Part shown: piece by piece, positions 11,520 to 24,160 of the stretch | How positions within the stretch are numbered: position 1 is the first letter of the stretch | How the letters are laid out: the number at the start of each line of letters is the position of its first letter | Assembly: GCA_015680685.1 (NCBI GenBank) | Contig: MNCI01025178.1 | Span: 267,073 to 331,072, forward strand | Direction: 5' to 3' | From: Gnetum montanum | Taxonomy: Eukaryota > Streptophyta > Gnetopsida > Gnetales > Gnetaceae | Length of the DNA stretch: 64,000 nt | The notes under the pieces: generated by a model | Told to the model about the DNA's origin: nothing | What the model saw: only the letters and a program-made list of their open reading frames with translations | The model's database searches: none | Made by a program: the position numbers and the translations under genes

Positions 11520-13574
11520 GATGTTGAGATGAGATCAAGGAGAGACATTTTTTCCCTTTGATTTCATCACAGCTATGATTTGAGGTAAAGCTTTACCCAT
11601 AGGTGGTTAATATAGGAGGAACAACATTTAATGTAAGATTAGTTGATATAGTAACAAAAGTAGAAGAAGTTATGTTCAATATGCCCTAGAATAATACCTT
11701 CATTTTATTTTGAACAGGATACTTATTTACTTGTTTCTTCTCTTTTCCTTTATCATTTTTCATTACTTACTTTTCAGCTTGATTAAGAATCTTGATGGGT
11801 GGTGTATGAGTAGGAAGAAAGGGAGGCTCTTGTGACTTAGATGGAAAGAAAGAGTGATATAGAATAAGGTAAAAGAAGAGGATAATTAACAAGATGAGAT
11901 GGTATAGGTAAAGATAATATGTTTCTTGGAGGATATAGGCGATAATTAAAGGCAAGACTTGAGGAAGTTAGAGCTTCATCATAGTGGGGTGTCACATCAA
12001 TGAAAAATGGAGCTCTACATATGTGCTAGGAAGTGGATGCATTGAAATTATCTGAAGACAAATTAATCACAATGGGATTTTTAGGTTTTGGTTATTTCAA
12101 ATGAGTATATGAGGAAGAATAATATTGAGATAGATCCATCTAAATGAAAAAAGGAATCTTGGGGTAGTTACCTATTGGTTCAAAACAAAAAGTAGAGACC
12201 ATTCTTGAATGAATGTTTAATGGATCTTGCAAGATCTACATATTTTCGTTGCTCAGTTACACCAGCTAGTTGAACACAACTTTCCCATTTTTTACCAAAT
12301 ATTTAATGATGTTGTAGTCATTAATATCATGTCCTATAACCTTATGATCATAGTAAAACATATTAACATTATACCATTTGGGGACAAGTCTTTTGAATTA
12401 TGCCTTTGTCTATTTTGAGACCTATTTTAGTGTGATGTATTCCTCCTTAAGTAGCATGTTACATAACTATGTGTAGGTCATAGGAAACTTGTTATACTTT
12501 AACCTGTCCTTAGGTGCTCTCCTTTGTTAACCCCCAGTTGATGAGTTTTGTCCAACACTACTGGATTTGGAATTAGGATGTTCATTTTTTCCATTGTTTA
12601 ATGATGAACTAGATGAAGTTTGTCTCATTGAGGTAATCATTCGACATACATTATTGGAGGCTTTCTTCTTACCTATTGTCATGTTTGCCTTGTTACATAA
12701 GCTAGTCCATTCAGGCTCATTACATTGGATCACCACCTCCTTAATATGGTTTTTTGAAAGCAATTATGTCATGAAGGATAAATGACCTAGGGTAGACCAA
12801 ATTGCATCTAATATAGTTGTTAACAGCTCTCTTAAAAATATTTAATAGTTGATCATCAGGTAGCAAATGGATAAGCTTCATTATTATTGAAGTTCATCAA
12901 GAGATGAGTTTACAAATGAATTTAATGGATGCTTGCTTGATGGCTAATATTTTCTCCAATGTGCTATTCTGATGATATTATATTTGAAACTCTCCACGAA
13001 GGCTATGAAGAGCTACTTCAAGAAGATGATGGATTCATGAGAAAGCATGATATATCATTCAAGTATTTTACCTATCAATGAATTTGAGAAATTGTGCAAG
13101 ATAGTATATGGATAGCTTGCTAATAGCATGCACTCATTGCAAAAGTTAATGAGATGGTTTATGAGATTAAATTCACTGATATACTTGGTAAAGCTAGGTT
13201 ATAAGACTTTCTTTGGGACTTGAGTAGGTAGAATCAAGGGACTAATTAGATCAACTAGGAGATTAGGAATGGAAACTCAAGAGCTTCCTCCAAACTATGG
13301 CTCTCCATGTTTAATCCTCATTAGCTTATAATCTAGATGATAAGTCTTGAAGTAGGAGCATTAACTCAAGTGGAATACCAAGGATAGATGGCATGGATGG
13401 GTTGCCCAAGACTAGGTTATGAATAAGAAAAGTTAGCTAGGGAGGTGCAATAATGGATATAGAGACAAATTGTGGGATATTGTATTAAAATATATGCTAG
13501 AAGGTAGAAGAAATGGTGTTGAAACCTATGGTTTTTGAATTGGTAATGAAAGGATTTGAAACAAATTTAATAAG
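11520..13574 (-). other. Older repeat DNA between G1 and G2, with gag-like minus-strand trace
   Basis: The plus strand shows no gene. On the minus strand, 13100-12450 gives broken frames with a layout like a retrotransposon gag (a helical stretch around LIHLLPDDQLLNIFKRAVNN, then a serine/asparagine-rich tail with SSSSSLNNGKNEHPNSKSSS at 12660-12540). This is a weak call. G2 inserted into this sequence, which continues after 25035. Confidence 0.35.
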
Positions 13575-14453
13575 TGATGAGTCACAGGTGGCTGCATCAA
13601 CTAGGCCCTGTCGACTAGGCCTCATCAATGCATCGTTTCATGTGTTAACTAGGCCCTATCAATGTAGGATCTATTCTTACCTATAAATACATGCTCACCA
13701 ACCACATTTAGGGCATCAGTTAGTCATAGTATAGTGAATCTCCTGTAGTTTTTCAATTTGAAAGTTAGAATATTTTCTCGAATGCCCACAACAAGAGTCA
13801 TTAAGTGTATGGATCTTTATTTGTGCATTGTTGTACTTGAGCATGATAGTATGTATAACAATAAATATGAGCTTTTTGATAAACCTTGCAACATTCTGGA
13901 TAGTTTAGATATTTATTCATGCATTTAATAATTTCAATTGTTCATTTAATATTTTCTAGTAATTGAGCTAATTAAGTAAGATAAGCTAGATAAATTAAAT
14001 ACACAAATACAATCACTTCGACTGTAGCACATATTCACTTGGTAATCCCAATAGCATTATTGCTTGGTGCACTCAATAGCATAGTGTGTGATAATCCAAT
14101 AGTGGATACACAGGTTTAGGACATGTACAAAAAGTGGGACTAGATGCTTATGTTAGGACCAGTTAGTTAGTTAGTTTAGATTAGTCATTCAATTACGTTA
14201 TCTCTCTCTCTCTCTCCAAGAACTAAAGAACATAAGACATAAAATGATAAAAATCATATGCCTCAATTACACTTAACCATATATTTGTATGTCACAAGTG
14301 TAATTGGAAACACAACAAATGACCTTAGGGCAATATTTACTTCCTAGAAGATTAGTGCATTGGAAACTATAAAGTCCATGGAATTCGATTTGATCATGCA
14401 TGAATGCTTTGTCATTCGTATGGTTGGGCATAGGGGTACCTTGTCACTCATCA
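13575..14453 (+). repeat. 5' LTR of G2
   Basis: 879 bp, from TGATGAGTCACAGG to GTCACTCATCA. It pairs with 24161-25035. A (tc)n run lies near 14203-14216. Palindromes and TATA box are in its first 115 bp. Confidence 0.92.
13596..13689 (+). promoter_or_regulatory. Palindrome array and TATA box, G2 5' LTR
   Basis: Imperfect 20-bp palindromes centred on aggccc/aggcct start at 13596, 13610 and 13644 (spacing 14 and 34). TATAAATA is at 13682-13689, 18 bp after the last palindrome. A typical TATA position suggests transcription starts near 13715. Confidence 0.65.
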
Positions 14454-14471
14454 TTGGAACCATTGCTAGGG
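14454..14471 (+). other. Primer-binding site of G2
   Basis: TTGGAACCATTGCTAGGG directly follows the LTR. It resembles the Athila/Tat primer site TGGCGCCGTTGCCGGGGA, complementary to an aspartate tRNA, after CpG decay. Confidence 0.7.
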
Positions 14472-14604
14472 AATTTGTTTGTTGAAACGTGCGCTATCTA
14501 GGATTAGTAAGCAATATTAATATCACTGGATGAACCCAAGGTCAACATCACTCCCACACGACCTATAATTATAAAAGCACACTAATTATTTTATTTGTTG
14601 AAAA

Positions 14605-16400
14605 ATGTCTTCTTCCCATAGGCAAATCACCAATTCCACAAGAGTGCAAAGTGGGATATAATCATTTAGATGAGTATGTATTGGACCTCATCTTCATCCT
14701 ACATCAGGATGAACAGTTATGATGGCGTGATATGAAGGGTAACCTCGTAATGCCCCCCAATCAATCTGTGCTAGGGATGCTCTTTCAAACTCTTAAGAAG
14801 TTGAGCATTCCAAATCTTCATGAGGAATACATTGTGAATGGTTATGACACTTGGGACTACTGTTCCACTAAAACATAATGTAGGAGAGATCAACACTAGG
14901 AGAAGCACCAAGAGTTTACATAGGGAAAACACTTCACTAATACCTTGTTCTTGCTAAACCAAGATGACAATGTGGATCCTCCCCTTAGGGGTTTTCAACA
15001 TAAAATTCTCCACCCTCTATTATTGATGATGAGGATATGGCCCTAAACATGCAATCCACTATTCATAAGCAAGGTTCAAGAAAAGTGAGAGTAAGGTAGG
15101 AACTTGGGCAAACATCATGATGATAAGGGATCTAAGGATGGTGGTCGTAATGAGTGAAGAGGTGATGGAGGGCACTACAATGGTGGTGGCTATCCATCTT
15201 CCTCTTAATTTTTTTCCAAAAATTCATCTTCATCTTCTAGTTCTAAGAGAAGCCATTGGAGAAATAATTGGTAATGAAAGTGATTAGTGAGATAACAATG
15301 ATTATAGAGCCTACCAAGAACGAAGGGGTGACAGAAACTATCATCAGTGTCATCAACACAATCATGATGATGAACCTCTATTAGCAACTCGAAATATGCT
15401 TAAAATTATAGAGGTAGTTAAGATTCCAAGTAGGCATGTGAAAGATAGTCAAATCAAGTGCTTAGACATGAACAATGTCCCAAGATTTGAGGGGGGATAC
15501 AACTCTGATCCGTAGAATCATCTACAAGCTTTCCACGATGCTTGTGCCTTATAGAACATTGAAAATGATTGGTAGAAACTCAAGATATTCCCCAAGACAC
15601 TCATTAAGGAAGCTAAAAGTTGCTACCTCTCCTTGGAGCTAAAATCCATTTGCAGATGGATTACCATGTTGGAAGTATTTAATGACAAATACCAAATGTA
15701 CTCTAGAGTGTCTAATCTAAGAAAGAAAATCTAAGGCTAGAAACAAGGAACACATGAACCCTTGGATGCCACCATGGGTAGATATTATTCACTCTTACAC
15801 TAATGCCCAGGCCATGGTTATTCTCAAAGGAAACAACTCTACCACATCATAAATGGGCTTAGAGAAAAAACCAAAAGAAATCTTTGTGTGTAAGCCTAAG
15901 GGAGATTGTTTGATCTAAGAACTCATCAGATTTAAAGGGTAATAGAGTAAGTAGCAAAAGAAGAAGATGTGTTGCAAAAAAAAGAAAGTGTAGAAAAGTA
16001 TAATAAGGATCCTTCTATAAGAAAAAGGGAGGTTTGATTTTTTGACAAGGAAGAGTCACCACTCAATGAAGTGGTGAATAGGAAAACCATGCAAAATTTG
16101 ATATATTATGAAACTCTTTGGATGAAAAATTCCAAATTTCTATGAAAATTACTAAAAAATACAAAAAGAAAAATAGTGATCATAACTACAAGAGGCAAAA
16201 AGAAGCTGAACATGCCTACTAGAGAGGTAAGGGAAAAGCTGTTGTAGTAGAAGAAGTTGTGGAGACAAACTTCAAAGATGATATTGGTTGTGATATTTGT
16301 CAATATGAACATCCAAAGGGATGTTTCCCTATGGTGTCACACTTACAAGATTCTGGGATGTATGGATTAAATCCATGACTAGCAAGAAGGTAAGCACCTA
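14605..16400 (+). pseudogene. gag remnant of G2
   Basis: It begins ATGTCTTCTTCCC, like G3 gag. Landmarks in order are a serine/histidine-rich linker (15100-15370), the gag core near 15420-15850 (HLQAFHDACAL-like, then W.KL..FP.TLIKEAKS), and a C-terminal stretch near 16200-16380 with RGKGKAVVVEE-like and CDICQYEHPKGC pieces. The frame is broken many times. The family role is the capsid precursor that packages element RNA in virus-like particles. Confidence 0.7.
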
Positions 16401-17163
16401 GACAATTACATGTCTATCCTACTAATATCTTAGTCTTAGGGCCAAAGAATGAGGTTTTGGTACTTATCCTATCTCCTACTTCCAACAGGTGAAAAGTAGA
16501 CTAGCATTCGAATTAGTCTCTCTCGTCTATTTGACGTAGACAGTATTGTAAATCCTATATATCTTTGATACTCTTTGTTATCCTCAAAGAAATTTGAGGC
16601 AATTTAACTAGCACCAATAAGCTTATTATCCAAGTGGAGCTCCACCACAATCCTATGAGCAATATCAACAATGGCACCAACCACAACCATGGGAAATGCT
16701 ATCGTCATGATAGCAGTACCCTTATAAGCAACTAGATCCATATGGGTATTATGTTTAGCAACTCCTCTCTCCAAGAAGTTGTGTAAGCCATGCCTCATTT
16801 TAGCATCACTATTACCTTTTAAAATACCACTGAGCACATTCACCACTTACTCAAGGAGAGAATCCATATCCATACCACCCTCCACATCTATCTATACATA
16901 TCCCTCCATCCTTGACCCAGTTACCTTCTACTCCATCCATGCAGGGTGAATTTCTACAATAGTCACAACAACAAAATGCAATGAGGGTTGTACATTCACA
17001 ACCATCCTTCCAACCAAATGGTTTGAATAATCATTCTAGGAAATGATCCTTCTTCTGACCCAACAATCCTCCCAAATCCTCACAACCTAATGCAGCTGGT
17101 CATCCTATATCTTCAACACCCTTATCCTCTACATCAAATACATTCAAGTACCCTTCAAAGCAA

Positions 17164-17650
17164 GTGCTGCCTCAAATCCACACTATGATGTTAACTCATG
17201 TTGTCTCTAATTGGATCAAGTCAAGCAATCTTTCCACCAAAATATTTGACTCAGAAAGTGCTCTAATTTACTTACAGATTGCTGGACATAAGCCATGCAA
17301 GGCTCTTCTTGATTCTAGTTCCAATGTCAATCTCATCTCCCATGACATGTATAAAGCATGGAACCTACTTCCTCTCAAGAAGAGCAACATCCATTTAGAA
17401 TTAGTAGACTAATCAATCACTCTTCCTTTAGGATTATTTGAGGACATTGTGACCATAGTTTGTGGGTGGTCTTATAATACCAATTTTATAGTGATCAAGG
17501 ATGAAAACTATAAAGGTGACATCTCCATCATTATTTGAAGGGCTTGGCTAAGCATAGTAGATGCACGTATGGGAATAAGGGGCCTCTCCTTGGAAATCTC
17601 CAAGGAAGATGAAATTTGACTTTTAGAAAAGAAGCGTACTCCATGCATCA
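17164..17650 (+). pseudogene. Aspartic protease remnant of G2
   Basis: The frame gives LTHVVSNWIK, then KALLDSSSNVNLISHDMYK, then ILGRAW-like residues decayed at 17530. This is the retropepsin layout of Athila-type pol. The catalytic D-S/T-G triplet reads D-S-S at 17311-17319, so the active site is damaged. The sequence after it (17650-18120) is the linker towards RT. Confidence 0.75.
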
Positions 17651-18142
17651 TGTATAGTGATAATAGGTGCAATTACGTGAAAAAGATCTGATCCATCAAA
17701 AGTACATTTGTTAAATCATGCCATCAATATGCACATGAACAAGATAATCAAAGGTGCCTATACGTAGTAGCCACAAAATAGGAGGGCATCTAGTGGCTAA
17801 CAGCTGACCCTGACAATAGCACACTATGCATGGAACCTATTAAGAGCTTGACATGTGCTTATGTCAAAGGCATGGATAAACTCGAGCAAGTTCATCACCA
17901 ACTCTTCAATGAAGAAAATGATGATACATGTTGAGAAGAGTTGGAAATCCCTAAAAATTTCAAATATGAGCCCCTAGAGTTAAAAACTTTGTCGGTTGGC
18001 ATGGAACATGCATTTTTGAACAATGGTAAGCCAATCATAATTAATGAAAATTTTTCTCCTAAATGAAAAGATAAGTTTTTTTAGGTCATCAATAAGTGGC
18101 CAATAGCCTTAGCTTGATCACATCCCAAACTTATAGGAATTA

Positions 18143-19840
18143 ATTCACAAATATGCCTTAGGAGCTATGCTTATGTAGTTGGATGATAAGAAATGTCCAT
18201 ATTACATCCACTACATAAGCTGAGGCATTTTGGGTGCACAATTGAATTACACTACAACTAAGAAAAAACTAATGTTATTGATGTATTCTCTTGAAAAGTT
18301 TAGGCGCTATGTGCTTGATTATAAAGTATTTGTGCACACAGATCATAGTGCCATCAACTTTCTAATGAATACGCCAATGGTGAGCACCCACATCATACAG
18401 TGGCTTGTGATCTTATAAGAATTCAATCTCACAATGGTAGATTGAAAAGGAACTATGAATGTAGTTACTAACCATCTCTCTCGGTTAAGATGGGATAACA
18501 AAGAGGAGAGTCCACTCTCTAATTAATTCCTGTATGAACTCCTCTTTATAGGAGTAATAAATGATCAAGTGCCTAATGAAAAAAAATGGTATGATGGCAT
18601 CCTCACTTACCTTCTCACCCAAGAGATGCCACAAGGTCTAGACTTTAGGAAGAAATAATAGTTTCTTCATTAGGCAAAGTACTTCATGAAAATCAATAAA
18701 CACCTTTATAAGTTGTGCACTGATGGCTTGGTTCATTGGTGTGTCCTTGATGCAAATCAACTACACATTCTTCAAGATGCTCACATAGGCCCTTGTGAAG
18801 GCCACTATGCAAGGAGGTGTAGGATCATAAAAATCTTAATGGCAAGATACTATTGGCCTATAAACTTCAGGAATGCCCACTGGTTTGTTCAATCTTCTGA
18901 GTGCTATCAACGAGATGGTGGGACGATTGTGTGTATGGAGGATCCTCCATAGTGGATTCAACCACTGGAGCCCTTTGACATATGAGGCATAGACTTCATG
19001 GGTTCCATCACATCCATGTCCAATGGAAAGGCATATATCATTGTAGTAGTCAACTACTGCACCAAATGGGCAAAATCAGTAGCTGTTACCAATTGTACAT
19101 CATCTACTACTACTAGATTTGTATAACAACATGTTGTAATAGGTTTGAGATGCCATGTGCACTAATTTTTGACAATGGAAGTCATTTTATAGGTGCCACT
19201 TTTAGAAAGTTAATGCAATGTTTGGGGGTTGAACATAAATTACCAACACCCTATCACCCCAAAGCCAATGGTCAAGAAGAGGTAACTAACTAGGAGATTA
19301 AAAAGATCCTAACAAGGACCATAAGAAAATATAAGTAAGATTGGAGCACAAAACTCAATGATACCCTTTATGTCTACCACTCAACATGAAAACTCCCTAT
19401 TGGCTACTCTCCCTATGAGCTAGTGTACGAAAAACTTCTAATGCTCCTAATTCAATCTAAGCTTCGTACACTCTTAACAGCCTGCAATCTGAATCTTGAC
19501 TTAAGTTTAGCACAAATAGAAAGATTGATCAACCTTAATGTGCTAGATGAGAACCGATTAGTGGCCCTACCTTTGAATGAAGTGCGTAAGGCATTCAACA
19601 AGCAACATTATGACCTAATAGTATGAAAATTAAAACTTCAACCAGGAGATAAGCTTCTCTATTGGAATCCCACACATGTACCCTAGAAAATGAAGTTCCA
19701 AATATTGTGAGAGGGACCTTATATAATTGATCAAGCCTTTCCCTCTGGGGTCATTTTAATTTACAAACCTAAGAGGCCAAATCAAAAGTAGTTGGTTAAC
19801 ATCCAACAAGTGAAACCTTTTCTAGAACCAAGATAAGCTA
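18143..19840 (+). pseudogene. RNase H and integrase remnant of G2 (RT deleted)
   Basis: The segment starts inside RNase H (YALGAM-like, then LNYTTTKKKLMLLMYSLEKFRRYVL, VHTDHSAINFLMN). It continues through the integrase zinc region (HILQDAHIGPCEGHY, YYWPINFRNAHWFV), whose second cysteine pair is degraded. The catalytic core shows GIDFMG, then FDNGSHF, then GQEEVTN. The C-terminal part (19620-19840) aligns with G3. Stops and frameshifts interrupt it. The whole RT expected between 18128 and 18143 is absent. Confidence 0.82.
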
Positions 19841-21468
19841 GTGTAACTACCATCTCAATGGATGAACAACCATGTTCAATTTTTGGGATCTTCTCCTTCC
19901 AACTCAGTTGTGGGGGAGATGCCCATCTGTGCTAACCATCCATATGGCTTCTCAATTTTTCTAATATTTGTTCACATTTTTTATTTTACAAGTAATTTAT
20001 TTTACAAATTTTTGAATTTTAAATTTTTTTCTTTTCATTTTACACCATTTTTTATTTTGCACCATCATTAGTACATTTGAATCTTTCTTGGATAATTTAT
20101 ACTTTCTTAAATATTTTACTTTGTTTGGTTTGAGTGTGACTTTTCATTATTTTTGCTAATAAAAGTGCTTTTTTGCCACAAGCCACAGTGCCACTATTGT
20201 TGTGTACTAATGATGGCTTGTGCTTAATGTTGTGATTGTCAATTTTTGGTTTCTATTTTTGAATTCTAATGTCTAATGACTATGAAATGGTTTATTTTTC
20301 ATGGAACAGGTAGTGAGTCCACATCATCCACCCATCCAACAAACTTTGTGGTTTTCCTCATTTTGAAGGTTTGAGATTCCTTTTAGTAAAGAAACTTTTA
20401 ATCAATTGATGACCTTAATAGTTTCAAGAATTGGGAAGGATTCAAAGGTTTGTACAGGGTGTGACTTCAAGGGACTCAAAACTCTTTGTACTTTTCTACT
20501 TGCTTTAGTTCTTGAGTGTTTTTTCATGGACTTCTTACCATTCCATTCCAATCACTAATAGGAAGTCAAATAAAGTCTTTGCATGGTGTGGTTCCCATCC
20601 AAAAGAAAAAAAATAAAGACACAAAAAACAAACATGATGGCAATTCAAAGCACACTCCTTAGAAAAATAAACAAGCTATAAGCACTGGTTATGGGACTAA
20701 AAAGACATGTTACCCATGCTTGAAGGTCCCCTCTAACTAAGGCCCTCTTTCACTTCTTGCTTCTCTTTTCTTCTCTTTATGGAATGATGTTTGTTTTGTG
20801 GGAGCACTCTTGTGTCTCAAGGGAGAGGATTAGTCTTGGAGTTGTGATGTAAAGTCACTGAAAGAGGCTGGTTTTGATCTGGATGAAGGATGGACCTTCT
20901 CAAGTTATTTTAAACACAAACTTCACAAGGGACTTCTTATGACCTCAATTCGAGATTCCATTCCATCCTCTTCGTCATCCATCTATCCTACCAGAACTCA
21001 CCTCATTGCCAATTTTTATGTTATGCTCGATGTCTTAGTTTGATGTGTTGGAATTCTTGGATAGATTCTTCTAAGTTGGTGCTTAATATTTTATGATCAT
21101 TAAATCAACTGTGGGGCCCATAGACTCCTTTGTTGAGGTTATGCAAGGGCAAAAGAGCATGTGCCTGCTATGGGAAGAACCCACTTGCATATCTCTTAGT
21201 TTGGATAGTTAAGCCCCTTATCTTAGACATTGCCACAATCCTATCTTTCACATATTTTATTATGTATTTCGCTCTTTGCTCCTTAAAATTTTCATTAAAT
21301 TCATTCTCCAAAACATTTTCTTAATTTTCTAAATTTTTTAGCTTCAAAACCCTCTTCTACTATTCTCATTATTTTCATGGCTTTTCGGGCTTTCATTTGA
21401 TCCCAATTTCACTCAAAAACTCCTTGTCTTTTGAAAGTTTGACCAAGTCAATAGTGATCAACAACCAT
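19841..21468 (+). other. Post-pol non-coding region of G2
   Basis: About 1.6 kb with no convincing frame. It aligns with G3 38160-39786, including aaagggtgtgacttcaag-like and gcttgaaggtcccctctaac-like blocks, so it is a conserved part of the element rather than spacer. W-box-like TTGACC sites occur just before the array (21440-21460). Confidence 0.65.
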
Positions 21469-21557
21469 GTTGACTAGGCCTAGTCAACGTAGTTGACCCT
21501 GTCAATCGGGCCCTATTGATTAGGCCCAATCAATGCAAACAAAAAATTCTATAAATA
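21469..21557 (+). promoter_or_regulatory. Internal palindrome array and TATA box of G2
   Basis: The first unit, GTTGACTAGGCCTAGTCAAC at 21469-21488, is a perfect 20-bp palindrome. Further units start at 21501 and 21515 (spacing 32 and 14). TATAAATA is at 21550-21557, 15 bp after the last unit. It repeats the LTR promoter layout about 1.6 kb after pol and about 460 bp before the post-pol ORF. I infer a second promoter that drives that ORF. Confidence 0.65.
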
Positions 21558-21704
21558 CCACCAAGACTTTGTAATTTTTTAACATTTTCTTCATAACACG
21601 AGGGGAGTTTTTGCCATTTTTCAAAGCCCAAAACCTTCCAAAGCTCATAACTTGTCAACCGTTTGTCCAAATCACTCTATTCTTTAATCATGTAGCTATT
21701 GAAG

Positions 21705-22013
21705 GTAAGCTTTTGATCATGGGGGCTGCAAACTTGAAGGCTTTTGATGAAATTTTTTGAAAATGTTTCTAACTTCTCCAAAGGGAATAATGAATACAAC
21801 AATATGAATTCATCAATTCTTGAGAGTTAACCCTTTCAACACCTTCCAAAATGACTTATTAACATTAAAATAAAAATAAAATAATGATTAAAATTGATTA
21901 AATTAGCCATAATCACAACTTAGCCAAGTGTAACTATTCCAAGGAGAGAAGGAATTCCAAATTATTTCATGTTACACAACAATTGCTAACCCATGATCAT
22001 GTTGTGATTATAG
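21705..22013 (+). other. Predicted intron before the post-pol ORF of G2
   Basis: Donor GAAG|GTAAGC at 21701-21710, branch site TGCTAAC (21984-21990), acceptor TGTGATTATAG ending at 22013. Length 309 nt, branch adenosine about 24 nt from the acceptor. The codon after the acceptor reads ATA, where G1 and G3 have ATG. Confidence 0.6.
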
Positions 22014-23910
22014 ATAGCACCAAGACTGAAATGACTATAGGAGGGAGGACCATTGCAACCAAGGGAGAATTAACCCAAGGTTGGAGGGGGCCAACAAGAA
22101 TAGCCCCAAGAATAACCAAAAGCAACCCATGCAACAAGACCTCTTCGAGAGAAGCTCAAAGTGGAATCTATTTGACAGATTCCCAAAGAAGAAGTTGAAA
22201 TAGAACAATCAAAACATGGTAAAGCACCAAGATGCATACCGAGGCTAGAATTCACACTAACATAAGCCTACCTCGATACCATCAAGCCCTACAAAATCCA
22301 ATGCTCAGTTCTTTAGGAATTGAACTTTGGACCATTTCTAAAACATGCTCCAACAAAAGTGAGAACACAATTACAAATCTTTTCCATGTGGCCAATCATC
22401 ACTTCCAATGAGGAGTGGCATATGGAAGACATGTACCTCTTATAGAATAATAGAAAAGTAGGCTGCATAATAAAGATCAAGGACATTCAGGTGTCCTGCT
22501 CAATTGATGTTATTACACAAGTTCTTGGGTTGCTTGACACAGGGACACAATTGGCAAAGTTGTTGACACAAGCTAATCCTAAGGCCAAAAATAAGTGGAC
22601 CCAGCAATGTTATGGGGTCAACCATAAGGAATTCTGTGCACCCACACCAGCGAAATGCATATACATTAAGATAGCATCCTATCACCTTAATTCGATGGTG
22701 AAGCCTAGTAAGGTGATTGCCTTTTCTGCCCAAGCATGCACTACTCTAAGTAGGAGATTTCTGGTGAACCTTCCACAATTAACCTATTTAGAGATTCAAA
22801 AGTGCTACAAAGAAAACAAACATGGAAAGAAAACCCTACCTTTTCCATGCCTCATCCAAAAAATTTGCAAAAGAGTAGGGATCATCTTTTATGGTAATGA
22901 CATAATTAGACATAATCCCATTGCCTCGTGGTCTAAAATGATGAAGGAAAAGATACCTACCATGTCTAAAGAAGGGGAGTAGCAATTGCCACCTTGACCA
23001 CCTACTCAAGAAACAATGTTAGAGCCACATGTAGCCATTGAATGCTTACACAAAATCTAAGAGCAACTCTTACATGAGTAGGAGAAGTGTGTAAGAACAA
23101 GTGGTGCAGACCCATCTGTATATCAACCTAAGATGAGTCACCTTAATGAGGTGGCTTGGATAATTAGCCAAATGGAAAGAGATGGATCAATATTCTCTAC
23201 CAATGAATGTAGTTGCCCATGAGATCAAATCCTAGTGTCTAATAGGTAATAGTATCTCTATCTCAACACCATTTATTCCTAGAAATATTTGGGAATGCCA
23301 CCTCCTTTTTAATGCACTTGGAGGAGGATGAGGGGACAAATGTATTAGTGGTGAAACACCAAGGTTAAGACACCATTGTTGAAGTTGTTGTTGATTGAAT
23401 TGTAGAAGTGCTTAATGCACTTGCAGCATTTATACCAGATGTATCTGCACTTCAAGATGTGCAAACGTTCGTAAGCATGGCCAGTAGAAGATTCAGTGCA
23501 ACCTAGCATGAAGAGTTGCTAGACCAACTAGTGGGGTGGGCAACTGATTTTGGATATCAATGATCAATTTTCAACAACTTGGCCAAGAGAATGAATGATT
23601 ATTGGGAGCTAAAAAACATAGTTAGCGTGTTCGATATGGAACGCAAGTAATTTGCTACCTGGTTCATCGATGCCAAGGAGTTATTTCCAGCAATTCCCTA
23701 TCCTTAGGATGTTCCTATTCCTACCCACATTGGTGAAGCTATGTGGATGGTGCATGATCATAGGAGTAAGAAGGAAAAAATGAAAGCATTGTTGGATGCC
23801 TTTCGCCTCCTACCATAAGTTGCAGTAGAAGCAAAATAGCCACAACCACCTCATCCACCGCATGTGTTTGAAGCCAGTGAAGGTTCCTTAGAACCTTAGG
23901 AGCCACCACT
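22014..23910 (+). pseudogene. Post-pol ORF of G2
   Basis: The best preserved copy of the domain: 22491-22982 is open for 163 codons, with QQCYGVNHKEF, IKIASYHLNSMVKPSKVIAF, a helix around LEIQKCYKENKHGKK and PFPCLIQKICKRVGI. This layout resembles the plant transposon-protein domain (PF20167 type) found next to Athila-like elements. Up- and downstream frames are broken. The coiled-coil half is shorter than in G3, so a deletion is likely near 23540. The end (WFIDAKELFPAIP-like, then IPTHIGEAMWMVH) aligns with G3 42900-43020. Function is unknown; no membrane segment is seen. Confidence 0.65.
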
Positions 23911-24160
23911 ACCTAGGACTATTTGACCTTCTCCACTATCTTCATGCCATCAAAGAAAGTGTTGTCCAATTTTAAAGAGTTGTGTCATGATGTTCAATTT
24001 TGTGTCATGAACACCATAATTTTTGTAATGTGTTGGTCTATACACTCAAGAACTTAATTTTGTCAAGTCAATTTGTTAAGTCTAGCACTAGTCAATAATC
24101 CCATACCTTCCCAATTTTGTAAAGAACTTGAGGATGAGTTTTCATTTAGTTGTGGTAGTA

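Noticed and set aside
15205-15387. Minus-strand frame rich in histidine, aspartate and leucine, also seen at 32642-32869
   Set aside because: Antisense shadow of the serine/histidine-rich linker of gag.
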